From Lachnospiraceae bacterium UBA7076 (lineage in GTDB: Bacteria; Bacillota; Clostridia; Lachnospirales; Lachnospiraceae): a stretch of 5,815 bases of DNA. Shown one piece after another: positions 4,788-5,815 of the stretch. Under the pieces are notes generated by a model. It saw nothing but the letters and a program-made list of their open reading frames with translations, searched no databases and was not told the DNA's origin. The first letter of the stretch is position 1. Every line of letters begins with the position of its first letter. The DNA is taken from contig DKZK01000033.1 in assembly GCA_002493625.1 (NCBI GenBank), positions 5,636 to 11,450 of the forward strand, given 5' to 3'. A program made the position numbers and the translations under genes.

Positions 4788-5736
4788 AATAAAAGCAATC
4801 CGATTTCTCATATTTATAGGAATTATATTAATCCTCCTCTCTATTGGCTCATATTTTGTAAATCCTCTCAGATGTGAAATGGATAACGTAGCCTTTGAAG
4901 GCGAAGTATATTTTTCAGGTCTACTTTCAGAGGAAAATGACACCGTGGACGTGGTAATACTTGGAAACAGCCAGACCTTTGGTCTGTTATCTCCCATGCA
5001 TCTGTGGCAAAGCCACGGAACAGCCTCATATATTGCGGGGAAGCCGGGACTACGGCTTTCGGAGGAATATTACTGCTTAAAAACTATCCTGAAAAAGCAG
5101 ACGCCAAAGCTTGTCATTCTGGAAGTAAATAATATATTTGATGCCATAGGCCTCCTTCGTGAAACAAAACATGCAATAGCAAATACCTTTGGCTATTATT
5201 TTCCAATTATAAAATACCACAGTATATGGAAAAAATATGTCAGTGAAGACAAGCCCAAAACCAGACACCACAACGGCTTTTCCATACGGGCAGATGTTGT
5301 GCCGTATGAGGGCGGCGATTACCTTACCTATACGGATGAGCTTGAACAAACGGATGCTATTACCATGCATTATTTTAATAAGATTATTGACTTATGCAGA
5401 CAAAACGAGATTGAAGTGCTGCTCGTTTATGCTCCGTCGCCCAGCACTTTTTCTTACAAAAAGCATAATACCATTCAGTCATATGCGGACACAAACAATA
5501 TTCCGTTTGTTGATATGAATATTCTTAATGATGAAATTGGCATAAATCTTCAGACCGACCTGTTAGACGGAGGCGAGCATGTCAATGTATACGGAACATT
5601 AAAAATGACAGCTTATTTAGATAACTATTTAGCGGATAATTTCAGTCTTCCCGACAGACGGCAGGACGAAAGATACGCCAAATGGCATGAAAGAGCCGCT
5701 GATTTTATGGAGGAATTGCAAGGGCTGTCGCAATAA
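4774..5736 (+). CDS. Membrane-anchored SGNH-hydrolase-like protein (DltD/AlgX-type acylation partner)
   Basis: This 320-aa protein starts with a short basic segment and one hydrophobic helix (about 8-28), consistent with an uncleaved anchor placing the rest outside the cell. The body resembles the DltD/AlgJ/AlgX-like SGNH group: the core strand VDVVILGNSQTFG (58-70) carries the nucleophile candidate Ser66 in GNS; a second strand pair PKLVILEV (111-118) follows; VLLVYAPSP (215-223) forms a later strand; and DGGEHVNVYG (265-274) provides the C-terminal His269 with nearby acidic residues D265 and E268, standing in for the usual DxxHLN block. Such proteins work with an MBOAT enzyme, taking the acyl group and placing it on the exported polymer. 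The 14-base overlap with the MBOAT gene supports this. Which acidic residue completes the triad is uncertain. The charged tail from about 294 is typical of related clostridial proteins. The acceptor is unknown. Confidence 0.85.
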   Translation: MQTFKIKAIRFLIFIGIILILLSIGSYFVNPLRCEMDNVAFEGEVYFSGLLSEENDTVDVVILGNSQTFGLLSPMHLWQSHGTASYIAGKPGLRLSEEYYCLKTILKKQTPKLVILEVNNIFDAIGLLRETKHAIANTFGYYFPIIKYHSIWKKYVSEDKPKTRHHNGFSIRADVVPYEGGDYLTYTDELEQTDAITMHYFNKIIDLCRQNEIEVLLVYAPSPSTFSYKKHNTIQSYADTNNIPFVDMNILNDEIGINLQTDLLDGGEHVNVYGTLKMTAYLDNYLADNFSLPDRRQDERYAKWHERAADFMEELQGLSQ

Positions 5737-5815
5737 GGATTTGTTTTCATAATAACTATGCATTTTTAAACAAAGAAAAGCGAAAGTTAAGTAACACGTT
5801 GGAGCGTTCTTTGTT
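5737..5815. other. Non-coding right edge with an inverted repeat cut by the window end
   Basis: No open frame of note lies here. AACAAAGAA (5769-5777) is repeated in inverted form as TTCTTTGTT (5807-5815), with 29 bases between. As RNA this would be a 9-bp A/U-rich stem with a large loop. It could be part of a terminator for the MBOAT/SGNH operon or the start of a control region for the next gene; the sequence ends before a T-tract could be seen. Confidence 0.3.

Overview
The window looks like chromosomal DNA of a low-to-mid GC Gram-positive of the Clostridia, most likely Lachnospiraceae or a close relative. This rests on strong GGAGG-type ribosome binding sites, a sigma-A-like promoter, A/T-rich intergenic DNA and protein families typical of that group (a YhaO/YhaN-like SbcD/SbcC pair and an MBOAT/SGNH acylation pair). 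No species can be named from sequence alone.

Layout: two gene pairs are transcribed divergently from a 325-base control region. Leftward (minus strand, 2872 to 116) runs a two-gene operon: an SbcD/Mre11-type metallophosphoesterase homologue (355 aa), then directly, as TAA followed by ATG, an SbcC/YhaN-type coiled-coil ATPase homologue (562 aa) with a transmembrane hairpin in its middle. Rightward (plus strand, 3198 to 5736) runs a second two-gene operon: an AlgI-like MBOAT membrane O-acyltransferase (529 aa) and a 14-base-overlapping membrane-anchored SGNH/DltD-AlgX-like protein (320 aa). Together these two probably O-acylate (usually acetylate) an exported polysaccharide or cell-wall polymer; the substrate is not identifiable here.

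The main surprise is the leftward pair. Both proteins keep the overall architecture of the SbcD/SbcC family, but each has lost most of the residues that define its catalytic site. The nuclease-like protein has GNLFH, GSCD and GYIR where the family has GDLFD, GNHD and GHIH. The ATPase-like protein lacks a Walker A motif and has altered signature, Walker B, D-loop and H-loop segments. Both frames are intact and tightly coupled, so this looks like a maintained pseudo-nuclease/pseudo-ATPase pair, possibly membrane-tethered, and not a decaying locus.

The control region (2873-3197) holds a promoter for each direction, an inverted repeat TGTCAA-N5-TTGACA overlapping the rightward -35 box, a palindrome over the rightward -10 box, and a leader of about 190 nt. 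That leader has several strong hairpins and a segment (GGAACAT, 3140-3146) with mutually exclusive pairing partners, one lying right against the MBOAT Shine-Dalgarno. It matches no riboswitch class I could recognise and could be a regulatory RNA or a dispersed structured repeat. The left edge (1-115) may contain the last codons of a plus-strand gene; the right edge (5737-5815) is non-coding and ends in one arm of an inverted repeat.
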